Shown: in pieces, positions 32,779 through 42,952 of the stretch | Layout of the letters: the number at the start of each line of letters is the position of its first letter | Position numbering within the stretch: the first letter of the stretch is position 1 | Origin: Chitinophagaceae bacterium | GTDB taxonomy: Bacteria > Bacteroidota > Bacteroidia > Chitinophagales > Chitinophagaceae | Assembly: GCA_014879565.1 (NCBI GenBank) | Contig: JACSRW010000020.1 | Location: 1-64,000 of the forward strand | Length of the DNA stretch: 64,000 bases | Direction: 5' to 3' | Notes under the pieces: generated by a model | Databases searched by the model: none | Told to the model about the DNA's origin: nothing | What the model saw: only the letters and a program-made list of their open reading frames with translations | Translations under genes and position numbers: made by a program

Positions 32779-35700
32779 ACCGGCAACCTCACCTCATGTA
32801 TTTTCTCATTCACCCGCTTAAGGTCATCGCGCAGGATAGCTTTTAATTTATCCAGTTGCTTATCGGTCTGTTCTTTTAAATCGGCAAAAGCTTCTTTTGA
32901 CTGTCTGGAAGGAGCCGTATTCCCTGCTGCCGCAGCATTATATACTCCTGCAATTTTATCATCCAGCCGGATCGGGTAATTCAGCACATCCTGACCGCTT
33001 TTGGCTTTGGTCTGGTGCAGGGCCTCTTCAACGGCAGTCAGTTGCAGTTGTACACTGTCCATCATTTTCTTCAGCTCTGCCGGGATAGATTTGCCGGAAC
33101 GTTTTCCCAGATCTGTTAACTGCTGGCGAATATCCCGGATACTCCGAATGGCTTTCATTACTTCACTGAATTTATCTCTTACCTCCAGCAGAAAACCTAC
33201 CTGCTCATCATACTCGTCTGTAGTGGTTGAATAATTCGGATCACCCAGGATCGTAAACGAAGTGCGCACAGAATCATTACCGGTCTTAAATACTGCAGTG
33301 TACATTCCCGGCGCCGCTTTCGGACCGCGTACAAATCCATTCCAAAGGATGAGCCCCTCGACCCGTTCTGCTTCGGGATAATTCATATCCCATACAAACT
33401 GGTTCATCCCTTTTTTAATTTCCAGTTTATTCTCTTTTTCCTGCGTGGAAAACTGTTTTATTATTTTTTGCTGTTTATCATAAACTGTAACACTGAAACG
33501 GATGGAATCTTCCGCTTCTCTGAGATAATAATGGAATACCACTCCATTCGGAGGATTGAGCCCCGCATTGGACGGTGTCTGACCGGCAGATCTTCCCGCA
33601 CGACGCCCCCCGCCGGGCATCCGCCATGCGGGATTCACAGAAAAAACATGAAGATTCTTTTCACTGATTTCTTTACTGGCTTCCTGCACCGGGGTCAGAT
33701 CATCCAATATATACAGGCTGCGGCCCTGGGTAGCCACAATCAGATCGTTATTTTTTATCGCAAGATCCGTGACCGGCGTAACGGGCAGATTAAGCTGGAA
33801 AGGAAACCAGTTCTCCCCGGCATCATAGGAAATATACATACCGTACTCCGTACCCGCATATAACAGTCCAGGTCTTTTCCGGTCGGCCCGGATAGCCCGC
33901 GTAAAATGCAGTTCAGGTATGCCATTTACAATCTTTTTCCAGGTTCGGCCATAATCTTCCGTTTTATACAGATAGGGCCGGAAGTCATCCGATTTATAGC
34001 GGGTGCCTGCAAAATAGGCCGTTCCCTTTTTAAAAGGATCGGCTTCTGCACAGTTCCACATCATCAGGGCGGGTAAACTGGCTGGTGTTACATTTTCCCA
34101 GTTCTTTCCGCCATCCCGGCTGATATGGATCAGTCCGTCATCACTGCCGGTCCAGAGCAGGTCTTTTTCATAAGGTGATTCAATGGCGGTAAAAATTGTG
34201 CAGTAATATTCCACCGATGTATTGTCCTGCGTCACCGGTCCGCCGCTGGATGCCTGTTTGCGCTTATCATTCGTAGTCAGGTCGGGAGATATTTGCTCCC
34301 AGCTTTTCCCTTCATTCTCTGTAACAAATAAATGATTGCCGGCCGCGTAGAGGCGTTTCGGATTATGCGGTGAGAAGAAGATGGGGTAATTCCATTGAAA
34401 CCTGTAACGGGCTGCTTCAGCCCCCGCACCCATATTGTCCACCGGCCAGACATTGATCAAACGGGTTTCTCTTGTCCGGTGATCCAGTCGCTGCAGCATT
34501 CCCATATAATTTCCCCCGTAAGTAATTTCGGGGTTCAGCGGGTCTGCTACCACGTAGCCGCTTTCGCTGCCGGCTGCCGTTTCCATATCTGTTTCTGTTA
34601 TAAAAGCTCCATAAGTCCGGCTGCGGATACGGAAAGCGCTGTTATCCTGCTGCCCGCCGAGAATACGATACGGAAAGGCATTATCAGTACTCAGCCGGTA
34701 TACCTGTGCCGTTGGCTGGTTGAGGTAAGTGCTCCAGTTTTGTCCCCCGTCAAAGGATACCTGGGCCCCTCCGTCATCTGCTACTACCATCCGGTTGCCA
34801 TCCGCCGGATCAATCCATAAGTCGTGATGATCACCATGGGGAGTGGAAATGGCTTTAAAGGTTTTACCTCCGTCGCTGCTCACCATAAATTCCACATTGG
34901 GACAATACACTTTGTTTTCATTTTTCGGATCCACAAATACTTTGGTATAATACCAGGCCCGCTGCCGGATATTATTATCATTGGATTGCAGGGTCCAGTG
35001 CTGGCCCGCATCGGCGCTCATATACAAACCGCCTTTTTCATTTTCAATGATCGCATACACTTTATCTGTATTGGAAGGGGCTACTGCCACTCCCACAATC
35101 CCCCAGGTATTTTTGGGAAGTCCTTTCGCGGAACTGATATTTGTCCAGGTCTCTCCCCCGTCGGTACTTTTCCAGAGGCCACTGCCATCCCCGCCACTTT
35201 CAAGGGAATAGGGCCGGCGGATCAGCCGCCAGGTGCCCGCATAAAAAACAGCCGGGTTTCCGGGCTCCATTACCAGGTCGCTGCAGCCTGTCTGGTTATT
35301 GACAAAAAGTGTGCGTTTCCAGGTTTTTCCGCCATCTGTTGTTTTAAAAACACCCCTTTCTTCATTCGGACCAAAGAGGTGTCCCATGACGGCCACCCAT
35401 ACGATATCCGGATTTTTCGGATGAATAATAATCCGGATAATATGCCGGCCGTCTTTTAATCCGAGATTTCGCCAGCTTTTTCCGCCATCATCACTGCGCC
35501 ACATACCACCCAGCCCTTCACTGACATTACCGCGCATGGTATTCTCGCCTTCCCCTGCATATAGAATCGTTTCATCGGAGGGCGCCACTGCCACGGCACC
35601 TATTGAGCCGCCAAAATAATTGTCGGAAATATTTTTCCAGTTACTTCCTCCATCCGCTGTCTTCCACAAACCGCCGCCGGTACCCCCGAAATAAAAAACT

Positions 35701-35891
35701 GTTTTACTGGTATAACTGCCTGCAACCGCCCCGCTCCGGCCGCCACGAAAAGGACCAATAAGGCGGTATTGCAAATGATTATAAAAAGCTTCGGCTGTAT
35801 TGGTTGCTGTCACCGGGGCAGCCGGTTTTTTCTTTTGGGCACCGGCTGTCAAAGCCAGAAAGATGACTGAAAGGAAGATTACTTTTTTCAT
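32763..35891 (-). CDS. Giant sortilin-like (VPS10/BNR repeat) exported protein, paralogue 1
   Basis: 1042 residues with a Sec signal (MKKVIFLSVIFLALTAGAQ). Two large beta-propellers are built from Asp-box/BNR repeats such as TADGGSNWKN, SDDGGKSWRN, TTDGGKTWKRT and TEDYGRTWKK, with conserved HIIRIIIHPKNPDIVWVAVMG. A short beta domain (about 800-900) and a C-terminal helical, coiled-coil region (about 905-1035) follow. Sortilin_N-type proteins of Bacteroidota are exported; some relatives are annotated as glycosidases, but no catalytic residues can be named here. A second copy follows upstream, 30 nt away. Confidence 0.87.
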   Translation of the reverse strand: MKKVIFLSVIFLALTAGAQKKKPAAPVTATNTAEAFYNHLQYRLIGPFRGGRSGAVAGSYTSKTVFYFGGTGGGLWKTADGGSNWKNISDNYFGGSIGAVAVAPSDETILYAGEGENTMRGNVSEGLGGMWRSDDGGKSWRNLGLKDGRHIIRIIIHPKNPDIVWVAVMGHLFGPNEERGVFKTTDGGKTWKRTLFVNNQTGCSDLVMEPGNPAVFYAGTWRLIRRPYSLESGGDGSGLWKSTDGGETWTNISSAKGLPKNTWGIVGVAVAPSNTDKVYAIIENEKGGLYMSADAGQHWTLQSNDNNIRQRAWYYTKVFVDPKNENKVYCPNVEFMVSSDGGKTFKAISTPHGDHHDLWIDPADGNRMVVADDGGAQVSFDGGQNWSTYLNQPTAQVYRLSTDNAFPYRILGGQQDNSAFRIRSRTYGAFITETDMETAAGSESGYVVADPLNPEITYGGNYMGMLQRLDHRTRETRLINVWPVDNMGAGAEAARYRFQWNYPIFFSPHNPKRLYAAGNHLFVTENEGKSWEQISPDLTTNDKRKQASSGGPVTQDNTSVEYYCTIFTAIESPYEKDLLWTGSDDGLIHISRDGGKNWENVTPASLPALMMWNCAEADPFKKGTAYFAGTRYKSDDFRPYLYKTEDYGRTWKKIVNGIPELHFTRAIRADRKRPGLLYAGTEYGMYISYDAGENWFPFQLNLPVTPVTDLAIKNNDLIVATQGRSLYILDDLTPVQEASKEISEKNLHVFSVNPAWRMPGGGRRAGRSAGQTPSNAGLNPPNGVVFHYYLREAEDSIRFSVTVYDKQQKIIKQFSTQEKENKLEIKKGMNQFVWDMNYPEAERVEGLILWNGFVRGPKAAPGMYTAVFKTGNDSVRTSFTILGDPNYSTTTDEYDEQVGFLLEVRDKFSEVMKAIRSIRDIRQQLTDLGKRSGKSIPAELKKMMDSVQLQLTAVEEALHQTKAKSGQDVLNYPIRLDDKIAGVYNAAAAGNTAPSRQSKEAFADLKEQTDKQLDKLKAILRDDLKRVNEKIHEVRLPVVSSE

Positions 35892-35921
35892 ACGCAGTTT
35901 ATTCGGGATGGAAATTACAAC

Positions 35922-38900
35922 TTAAAACCCTTTCTTACCGGCACCAAGGGCGGCATCCGTTTTTTGCCGGATCATTTTGCCCTGTTCTTCCTTCTTCTTC
36001 AACTCCGCCTGCAACTGGGTAATGCGCTGCAGTTGCAGATTGGAAGGGGCAGCTTCCTGCCCGGTTATACTGGTATACACCTCCGTTATATCTTCCCTTA
36101 GTTTTTTCTCTTCCGCAAAGATGGATTTCTGACGCGTGGAGAGACACTCACTGCGCAGGGCTTCCAGTTCCGCTGCTAATTGCTGCCACTTTTTCTTTTG
36201 CACAGAATCATTCGTCTGGCGAATTGCTTCTCCCAGTTTTTTCTGCCGGTCATTCAGGGTGTCTACCAGTGTGGCCAGTCTTTCATGTAAATTGTACAGG
36301 TCCATCGCCGCCTTATATTGTTTCAGGCGGTCATCCGGGGTAAAATTTTTATCTGCCGGATCATGCACCAGTTTCATTTTTGTGGCGTATACCGAATCTG
36401 CCACTTTCAGTTTTACCGTGTATTCACCCGGCATTACCATTGGTGCCACAAAACCGGAAAAATCCACTTTCGCGCCGCCGGTAGCCACTTTCGGCGGCTT
36501 CATACGCAGGTTCCAGCTCACGAGGTTGACCCCCTTCCTTTTTCCGCCGGGCATTGATTGCATAAGTTTCCCGGCTGCATCATAGATTTCCACTTTTACA
36601 TCTCCTTTTAGCAGGCGGTCTTTGAGATAGTATTTAACCGGAGGAACCGATGGAGGATTCGGCGCTACCCAACCGCCTGTGCTGGGAAAACCGCCATCTC
36701 CAAACTGTCCCATACTGAGGGTAACCGGTTCGGGGGTGAATAAAACCACCTCTTTCTCCAATTCCTTTTTCTTCAGTTTGCGTACAGGTGAAATATCATC
36801 CACAATCAATATACCTCTCCCGTGGGTGGCCACAATCAGATCATGGGTAACCGGATGCACCTGGATATCACGCGCGGATACATATTCAGGTATCCGGTTT
36901 TTCATCCGGAACCAGTTTTCTCCGCCATCCAATGTGGCAAAAAGTCCCATTTCCGTACCCAGGAATAAAAGGTCCTTGTTCAACAGGTCCTGCCGGATTT
37001 TATGCGCAAAGCCGGTGAATTCGGGACTGCTGAATACCTGCCAGGTCTTTCCCATATCCCGGCTATAGGCGGCCCATGTTTTATGATCACCGTACATGTG
37101 GTTGTCAAAAGTTACATAAACTGTTTTGCGGTCAAAACGGGACAACTCTATACTGCTGACCCATGTTTGTGCCGGTATGCCTGCTTGGGCATAATTCGGA
37201 GATACATTGGTCCAGGTTCTCCCCCCGTCGGTCGTATACTGAAGATTACCGTCATCCGTACCGGCCCATATCAGCTTTTCATCAAAGGGAGATTCGGCAA
37301 TCGTAAATATTGTACAATGATTTTCCGCCGATGTATTATCGGCACTCAGCCCGCCGCTGTTTTCCTGTTGCTGTTTCTTTTTATCATTGGTGCTGAGGTC
37401 AGGTGAAATCCGCACCCAGTTGCGTCCCTGGTCAACCGATTTATACAGGTACTGACTTCCCGTATAAAGGTTCTTTTTATTGAAAGTACCGGTGGCGATC
37501 GGGGTGTTCCAGTTCCAGCGGAGTTTATCTTCACCGGGACCCTGCTGTGGTTTAATTGTAACCGCTTTATTCGTCTGCAGATTGACCCGGGCCATATTGC
37601 CACCCTGGTATTCTGCATAGGCCATCACCGGATCGGAGGGATCAGGCAATACCCAGAATCCATCCCCGCCATATATGGGCTTCCAGGCATTATTCCCCAC
37701 CCCTCCGGGTGCAGCAGAAGGACCTACCCAGCTGCCATTATCCTGAAGTCCTCCGTAAATATTGTACGGTTTTTTATTGTCCACTGCCGCATGGTAAAAT
37801 TGCCCAACCGGCAACCCCTGAACAAAGTTCCAGTTGGCCCCGCGGTCCAGGCTGAAATATACGCCACCGTCTGTTCCCAGGTACAACTGGTTTGTATTGG
37901 CCGGATTGATCCATAACGCGTGGTGATCGCTGTGTACCCATCCTCCTTCATAACTGGCTTCGGCAAAAGAATAACCCCCGTCATCAGAATAAGAAAAAGA
38001 ATAAGCAGGCCGGTAAACCCTTTTAGGATTATGCGGATCAATGACAATGGTGGAGAAATAAAAAGGCCTGGACACTACATTCAGTGTGGCACTTTGTTTT
38101 TTCCAGTTTTCACCTCCGTCAGCTGAAATATAAAGACCTGTTTCCGCAGCCTCCACAATGGCCACAATATTTTCCGGCGCGGAAGGTGCTATGGCAAATG
38201 CAATCCGGCCGAATGGTTTTGCCGGCAATCCCTGCCGGAGTTCCCGCCAGGTTTTTCCGCCGTCGGTGCTCTTCCACATACCACTTCCGTTACCACCCGA
38301 ACTGAACGAATAAGGGGTGCGCCTGAATTCCCAGGTTGAAGCATAAAGAATATCCGGATTACGGGGATCTATGGCCACATCCGCGCAGCCTGCATCCGGG
38401 CTGATATAAAGTATTTTTTCAAAGGTTTTTCCGCCATCCGTTGATTTATACAATCCTCTATCCGGACTGCTGCTCCAGAGCGGACCGGGTGCGGCTACAA
38501 ACAGAATATTTGTTTTCGCCGGATGAACTGCGATTTTGGCAATATGCTCTGTTTTTTCCAGTCCCAGTCGGATCCAGTTCTCCCCGCCATCCGTTGATTT
38601 ATAGAGACCATCGCCGATGGATACGGAGTTGCGCATGTTACTTTCCCCTGTACCGGCATAAATGACTTTCGGGTTCAGGGGATCAATCGCCAGGGCGCCG
38701 ATACTCTGGTTATGCCGGTCAAATACCGGTTTAAAAGTGGCCCCGGCATTCGTGGTTTTCCAGATACCGCCGCCGGCCGTTCCGACATAAATGGTTTTCC
38801 CGTCTTTCGCCACACCTTCAATAGCGGTAATCCGGCCGCTCATGGTACCGGGACCCAGCCAGCGGGCTTCCATCATTCCGAAAATACTGCTGTTGACAGG

Positions 38901-38960
38901 TGTTTGTGCTGAAAGCAGCATGCTCATATACAGGCTGCAGGTAAGTAACAGGTAGCGCAT
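35922..38960 (-). CDS. Giant sortilin-like (VPS10/BNR repeat) exported protein, paralogue 2
   Basis: 1012 residues, same architecture as its neighbour: Sec signal (MRYLLLTCSLYMSMLLSAQ), Asp-box propellers (KTTNAGATFKP, STDGGENWIR, STDGGKTFEK, SADGGENWKK), beta domain, C-terminal coiled coil rich in Lys/Glu/Gln (QAELKKKEEQGKMIRQK). Shared motifs (DNKKPYNIYGGLQDNGSW against DNAFPYRILGGQQDNSAF) show an old tandem duplication. Transcribed first of the pair and probably co-transcribed. Confidence 0.87.
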   Translation of the reverse strand: MRYLLLTCSLYMSMLLSAQTPVNSSIFGMMEARWLGPGTMSGRITAIEGVAKDGKTIYVGTAGGGIWKTTNAGATFKPVFDRHNQSIGALAIDPLNPKVIYAGTGESNMRNSVSIGDGLYKSTDGGENWIRLGLEKTEHIAKIAVHPAKTNILFVAAPGPLWSSSPDRGLYKSTDGGKTFEKILYISPDAGCADVAIDPRNPDILYASTWEFRRTPYSFSSGGNGSGMWKSTDGGKTWRELRQGLPAKPFGRIAFAIAPSAPENIVAIVEAAETGLYISADGGENWKKQSATLNVVSRPFYFSTIVIDPHNPKRVYRPAYSFSYSDDGGYSFAEASYEGGWVHSDHHALWINPANTNQLYLGTDGGVYFSLDRGANWNFVQGLPVGQFYHAAVDNKKPYNIYGGLQDNGSWVGPSAAPGGVGNNAWKPIYGGDGFWVLPDPSDPVMAYAEYQGGNMARVNLQTNKAVTIKPQQGPGEDKLRWNWNTPIATGTFNKKNLYTGSQYLYKSVDQGRNWVRISPDLSTNDKKKQQQENSGGLSADNTSAENHCTIFTIAESPFDEKLIWAGTDDGNLQYTTDGGRTWTNVSPNYAQAGIPAQTWVSSIELSRFDRKTVYVTFDNHMYGDHKTWAAYSRDMGKTWQVFSSPEFTGFAHKIRQDLLNKDLLFLGTEMGLFATLDGGENWFRMKNRIPEYVSARDIQVHPVTHDLIVATHGRGILIVDDISPVRKLKKKELEKEVVLFTPEPVTLSMGQFGDGGFPSTGGWVAPNPPSVPPVKYYLKDRLLKGDVKVEIYDAAGKLMQSMPGGKRKGVNLVSWNLRMKPPKVATGGAKVDFSGFVAPMVMPGEYTVKLKVADSVYATKMKLVHDPADKNFTPDDRLKQYKAAMDLYNLHERLATLVDTLNDRQKKLGEAIRQTNDSVQKKKWQQLAAELEALRSECLSTRQKSIFAEEKKLREDITEVYTSITGQEAAPSNLQLQRITQLQAELKKKEEQGKMIRQKTDAALGAGKKGF

Positions 38961-38984
38961 GGTTTACTGTATTTGTATAAAAAA

Positions 38985-39013
38985 AGGAACCCCGATATGG
39001 TACCGGGGTTCCT
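38985..39013 (-). terminator. Terminator of the LolA-like gene
   Basis: 10-bp stem AGGAACCCCG/CGGGGTTCCT with a 9-nt loop; on the minus strand a T run follows. Confidence 0.82.
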
Positions 39014-39028
39014 GAAAAATGTTTGCAT

Positions 39029-39724
39029 TTATTTTTTGAAAACGGATTCTTCCACGGGGCCATTGATGGTTACTTTACCCAGCACCATTTCCCCGAATGG
39101 CAGTGTGATGGATTTGGCAATTACAATCCCCTCCGGCAGTTTTTCATAATTCGCGAAAGTGGAAGTGACTTCCATTTCCTGGCCGTTGGCTTTCTGCACG
39201 GTTTTGCTCTGGAGAACATAAAAGGTCTTAGGATCAATGAACATGGTTTCATGCGTGCCGCCTTTTTTATTCAGCCGGATCTTAAAACATTCGGTTCCTT
39301 CCACATCTTCCTTGCCCAGGTATTCGGCGCTATGTCCTTTCTGCGCATAATCCACCAGGTTACCCTGCGCATCCAGCTGGTCCTGTGATTCAGCCAGTTT
39401 CTCGGCTGTCATGGCTTCCGGCTCCTGCTGACCCTGGAAAGGCATAAAACTCCAGCCTTCGGTAGGTGTCACAAATTCATAACCGGTCATGCCCATAACG
39501 GAAATATCCTGTCGCATACCTTTATTATGCAGCACCGTGATCGTAACCGCCACTTCAGCTCCCTGTACCTGTAAAACGCCTTCCATTTTAACAGAATTCA
39601 CTTTCCGCCAGTTATCGGCGCCCCCGATGGCTTCAATATGTTTGCTGATGATTTCTTCAGCGGTCTGGGCTTTTGCACTTATTAATAAAGCAAAAGCAAA
39701 AAGGGATAATACAATCTTTTTCAT
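39029..39724 (-). CDS. LolA-like outer-membrane lipoprotein-sorting protein family
   Basis: 231 residues with a Sec signal (MKKIVLSLFAFALLISAKAQ) and a half-barrel typical of the LolA/LppX superfamily (AEEIISKHIEAIGGADNWRK, KIRLNKKGGTHETMFIDPKT, YEKLPEGIVIAKSITLP). Bacteroidota carry many such periplasmic proteins; the ligand is unknown and true LolA function is not implied. It is transcribed towards the sortilin-like genes but ended by its own terminator. Confidence 0.78.
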   Translation of the reverse strand: MKKIVLSLFAFALLISAKAQTAEEIISKHIEAIGGADNWRKVNSVKMEGVLQVQGAEVAVTITVLHNKGMRQDISVMGMTGYEFVTPTEGWSFMPFQGQQEPEAMTAEKLAESQDQLDAQGNLVDYAQKGHSAEYLGKEDVEGTECFKIRLNKKGGTHETMFIDPKTFYVLQSKTVQKANGQEMEVTSTFANYEKLPEGIVIAKSITLPFGEMVLGKVTINGPVEESVFKK

Positions 39725-39815
39725 GGTTAATGATTGGGTAAAAAATTTGAGTGAACAAATCTACTTGTTCCCGCGATTCAAATTATTAATTTTATTCAGA
39801 TAACAACCTGTTTAT

Positions 39816-41531
39816 ATGAATGGTTCATTTTCCATCCGGGCGATCCTGGCGGACATTCCGGGCAGATCACAATACCCCGTCACCCTGCAGGTTTCTGCCG
39901 GAAAAATCGTCTCGGTACTGCGGGAAATCCCTGTACCCGGAGAAGTCCTGCCCTTCCTGCTTCCTGGTTTTGTGGACAGTCATGTCCATATAGAAAGTTC
40001 ATTGCTGGCTCCTTCCGAATTCGCCCGCCTGGCCGTGCTGCATGGCACGGTGGCCACAATCAGTGATCCGCACGAAATCGCGAATGTTTGCGGGATGGAT
40101 GGAGTGGAATTCATGATCCGCAACGGGCAGAGCGTGCCTTTTAAATTTTATTTCGGGGCCCCGAGTTGTGTGCCGGCCACTGTTTTTGAAACAGCCGGGG
40201 CAGAACTGGATTCCGCCGCGGTGGAGCAACTGCTTGACCGGCCGGAGATCCGGTACCTGAGTGAGATGATGAATTTTCCCGGGGTCCTGCAGGGAGATCC
40301 GGAGGTACTTAAAAAAATCAGCGCCGCGCGGCAAAGGGGAAAACCGGTAGATGGTCATGCGCCGGGACTTCGGGGAGAACAGGCAGCTTTATATGCCCGG
40401 CCCGTTAAGCTGCCGGCCGAAGCAGGGGGTGGTCCGGTCATTTCAACAGATCATGAGTGTTTTACCGCCGAAGAAGCGCTGGATAAATTAAAGACCGGTA
40501 TGAAAATCCTGATCAGGGAAGGAAGTGCCGCGAAAAATTTTGAGGCCCTGATCGGATTACTGAATGACTGGCCGTCGCAGATCATGTTTTGCAGCGATGA
40601 TAAACACCCCGACAGTTTACTGGAAGGACATATCAACCAGCTATGCGCCCGGGCGGTAAAAAAAGGAGCCGATTTGTATAAAGTCTTACAGGCAGCCTGT
40701 ATGAATCCGGTTCAGCATTATGGCCTGGAGCTGGGCCAGCTCCGGCCCGGGGATCCGGCTGATTTTATACTCTTGAAGGATCTGAAGGATTTTGTAGTAC
40801 TGAAAACCTTTATCGGTGGTGAACTGGTAGCAGAGGAAAATAAATCCTATATAAAAAGACAAGCGATCGAGCCTGTAAATAATTTCTGCTGTACGCCTAA
40901 GCAGGTTAAGGATTTTGAGCTAAAGGGTATGAGTTCCCGGGAGAAAATCACCGCAAACTGGCTGGTAACAGACGGGGATAAACAACTTGCCATCCCGGTG
41001 ATTCAGGCGATTGACGGGCAGCTGATTACCAACCGTATTTCAGCCAGGGTGGGCGAACATGAAGAAATCCTCCAACCGGACCGCCCCGGTGATATTCTGA
41101 AAATAGCTGTGATCAACCGGTACCGGGATGCGCCGGCAGCTACAGCATTCATCAACGGATTTGGGCTGAAAAAGGGAGCCCTGGCTTCTTCGGTCGCGCA
41201 CGACAGCCATAATATCGTGGCAGTGGGTGTGGATGATGAAAGCCTCTGCCGGGCCGTTAACCTGGTTATCGCTGAAAAAGGCGGGTTGAGTGCAGTATGT
41301 GGTCAGCATGAAATGATCCTGCCCCTGCCATTGGCCGGTCTGATGAGTGACCAGGATGCCTTTGAGATCGCCGCCGCATATACTGCCATAGACCGGATGA
41401 CAAAAGAAGAAATGGGCTCTGTACTCCGTTCACCTTTTATGACCCTCTCCTTTATGGCCCTGCTGGTGATTCCCCATCTTAAGCTCAGCGACAAAGGATT
41501 ATTTGACGGTGACCGGTTTTGTTTTATATGA
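39816..41531 (+). CDS. ade: Adenine deaminase
   Basis: 571 residues; converts adenine to hypoxanthine (purine salvage). Amidohydrolase metal site in LPGFVDSHVHIESSLL, catalytic DPHEIANVCGMDG, GHAPGL and SDDKHPDSLLEGHINQ. The C-terminal Ade domain has VAHDSHNIVAVGVDDESLC. Length and motif order fit bacterial Ade (571-600 residues). It stands alone on the plus strand after the divergent LolA-like gene. Confidence 0.95.
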   Translation: MNGSFSIRAILADIPGRSQYPVTLQVSAGKIVSVLREIPVPGEVLPFLLPGFVDSHVHIESSLLAPSEFARLAVLHGTVATISDPHEIANVCGMDGVEFMIRNGQSVPFKFYFGAPSCVPATVFETAGAELDSAAVEQLLDRPEIRYLSEMMNFPGVLQGDPEVLKKISAARQRGKPVDGHAPGLRGEQAALYARPVKLPAEAGGGPVISTDHECFTAEEALDKLKTGMKILIREGSAAKNFEALIGLLNDWPSQIMFCSDDKHPDSLLEGHINQLCARAVKKGADLYKVLQAACMNPVQHYGLELGQLRPGDPADFILLKDLKDFVVLKTFIGGELVAEENKSYIKRQAIEPVNNFCCTPKQVKDFELKGMSSREKITANWLVTDGDKQLAIPVIQAIDGQLITNRISARVGEHEEILQPDRPGDILKIAVINRYRDAPAATAFINGFGLKKGALASSVAHDSHNIVAVGVDDESLCRAVNLVIAEKGGLSAVCGQHEMILPLPLAGLMSDQDAFEIAAAYTAIDRMTKEEMGSVLRSPFMTLSFMALLVIPHLKLSDKGLFDGDRFCFI

Positions 41532-41553
41532 TCCCTTTAAAAAGCGCTATATC

Positions 41554-41925
41554 ATGTTGTACAAAAAAATACTCAACTTATTGCTTATTCTTTTACCCCT
41601 CGCCGGCTACCTGGAATGGGGAAAGGATCAGCATGGATTTATTTTCCAGATGGAAGCTGAAGTATTCACAAAAGGTTTCCGTGATCCGTCTGCTGTGATG
41701 CACCCCTTTGTCATTTTGCCCTTACTGGGTCAGCTCCTGTTGCTTTACACCCTGTTTCAGCGAAACCCGTCCCGGCATCTCAGTCTCGCCGGCATTGTAA
41801 GTATTGCCCTGCTGATGAGTCTTATGCTGTTTATCGGACTGATGGAATCCAATCTCCGGATTACAGCCTCCGTATTGCCTTTCTTCCTGGTTATGTTACT
41901 GGCAATCAGGGCACACAGGCCGTGA
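41554..41925 (+). CDS. Unknown four-helix membrane protein
   Basis: 123 residues from ATG 41554 (MLYKKILNLLLILLPLAGYL). Hydrophobic segments at about 5-21, 52-70, 76-98 and 102-119, with a soluble loop GKDQHGFIFQMEAEVFTK between the first two. I do not recognise the family. It follows ade by 22 nt and could be co-transcribed. Confidence 0.6.
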   Translation: MLYKKILNLLLILLPLAGYLEWGKDQHGFIFQMEAEVFTKGFRDPSAVMHPFVILPLLGQLLLLYTLFQRNPSRHLSLAGIVSIALLMSLMLFIGLMESNLRITASVLPFFLVMLLAIRAHRP

Positions 41926-42417
41926 GGTGGGGGTTTGGGTTTATGGGCAATAGGCAATGACAGCACCCTGCAGGGGTGCATTGTGGGTTTATTGGCTTGC
42001 GAAGCCCCCCAACCCGCAAAAAATACCCCGAAAGTAGTATTGTCCCGCCTCCTCCGGGACTTTACCTTTACACTTCATACCTCCGCAACCCCCTCCGGCC
42101 CGCATGCAGATAATCCACCCCGGTTAATGGTTTCCTGATAGCGTATCCGTATTGGAGGAACCCGAAAAGGTTCCTGTTTAATCCGTAGCCGTACCGGAAA
42201 CAAACATCCCTTGCCCGGAATACACTGCTTCACCTGAACAGCCTTTCCTCAGTCAATTACAGTAACCAGAGAAGCAGGGTTCCGGGCTTTTTTTATACCC
42301 CGGCTATGCTGATTTCACATTCCTTTAGTAAGTAACCCGGGACATTCCTGCATCTAATAGTTAAAGGCAACCGGTGCGAAAGTGCAGTGCAGACGGGGTT
42401 GTTCAAAACTTCAGGTT
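41926..42417. other. 492-bp non-coding stretch
   Basis: Contains one copy of the diverged repeat at 41945-42020 and a small hairpin AGGAACC-CGAAAA-GGTTCCT (42156-42175), followed by a T-rich run near 42287-42295 behind weakly paired AAGC/GCTT. No tRNA, convincing ORF or FNR-like box was seen. Confidence 0.5.
41945..42020 (+). repeat. Diverged intergenic repeat, copy 1 (REP-like palindrome)
   Basis: GCAATGACAGCACCCTGCAG continues into GGGTGCATTGTGGGTTTATT and CTTGCGAAGCCCCCC. The core GCACCC-TGCAG-GGGTGC is palindromic. A relative lies at 42769-42880. Confidence 0.5.
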
Positions 42418-42714
42418 ATGAAAAAGGATCTGCACATCTCCGCTATGATTGACCAGCCGGGACTGGTTCAGAACCTTGTGGAAAGGCTGGCTTACCGCCG
42501 CTATGATATCGGTTATGGCCGGCAGACAGTTCCCCGCGGGCTCAAGGCCCTGGAAACTTCCACCACGGAAGCCTATGTTTCCGGGTCTCTTGACATGGCC
42601 GTACCCGGCAGCCGGGAGAACTACCGCATTCCGTTTATTACCTGCTTCACTTTTACCTGTATAAAAGGACCGGGGGATCCGTATGAACTGATATGGAGTG
42701 CCTCGCTGAATTAG
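42418..42714 (+). CDS. Small protein of unknown function
   Basis: 98 residues from ATG 42418 (MKKDLHISAMIDQPGLVQNL). No signal peptide or membrane helix, a mixed alpha/beta look, and a Cys pair near the end (ITCFTFTCIKGPG). I do not recognise it. Flanked on both sides by repeat-rich non-coding DNA. It may be a real small gene; codon use resembles its neighbours. Confidence 0.45.
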   Translation: MKKDLHISAMIDQPGLVQNLVERLAYRRYDIGYGRQTVPRGLKALETSTTEAYVSGSLDMAVPGSRENYRIPFITCFTFTCIKGPGDPYELIWSASLN

Positions 42715-42768
42715 GAGAATGGGGAGTGGGCAATACGGAACAGGCACCAGGCAATATGCATTAGACAG

Positions 42769-42880
42769 TAATCATGACAGCTCCCTGTAAAGGTGCTTTG
42801 TGGGTTCTCAATGGCCAACAAACAATAGGGCATCCTAAGAAACATTGTTAAGCTTTCGAAGCCAGCCCAAACCCCCAAAC
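42769..42880 (+). repeat. Diverged intergenic repeat, copy 2
   Basis: ATGACAGCTCCCTGTAAAGG, then TGCTTTGTGGGTTCTCAATG and TTTCGAAGCCAGCCCAAACC. It keeps the order of blocks of copy 1 with substitutions and an insertion of about 35 bp. Confidence 0.5.
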
Positions 42881-42927
42881 ATCAAACTCCAAACAAGAGT
42901 TTGATATTTGGACCTGCTCTCCAACTT

Positions 42928-42952
42928 CACCCTTCGGCACGCTCAGGGTGAC
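42928..42952 (+). repeat. REP-like palindrome CCCTTCGGC...GCTCAGGG
   Basis: CACCCTTCGGCACGCTCAGG continues GTGA. Imperfect palindrome of the kind CCCTGAGC...GCCGAAGGG that is found scattered in many bacterial genomes. Confidence 0.55.
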
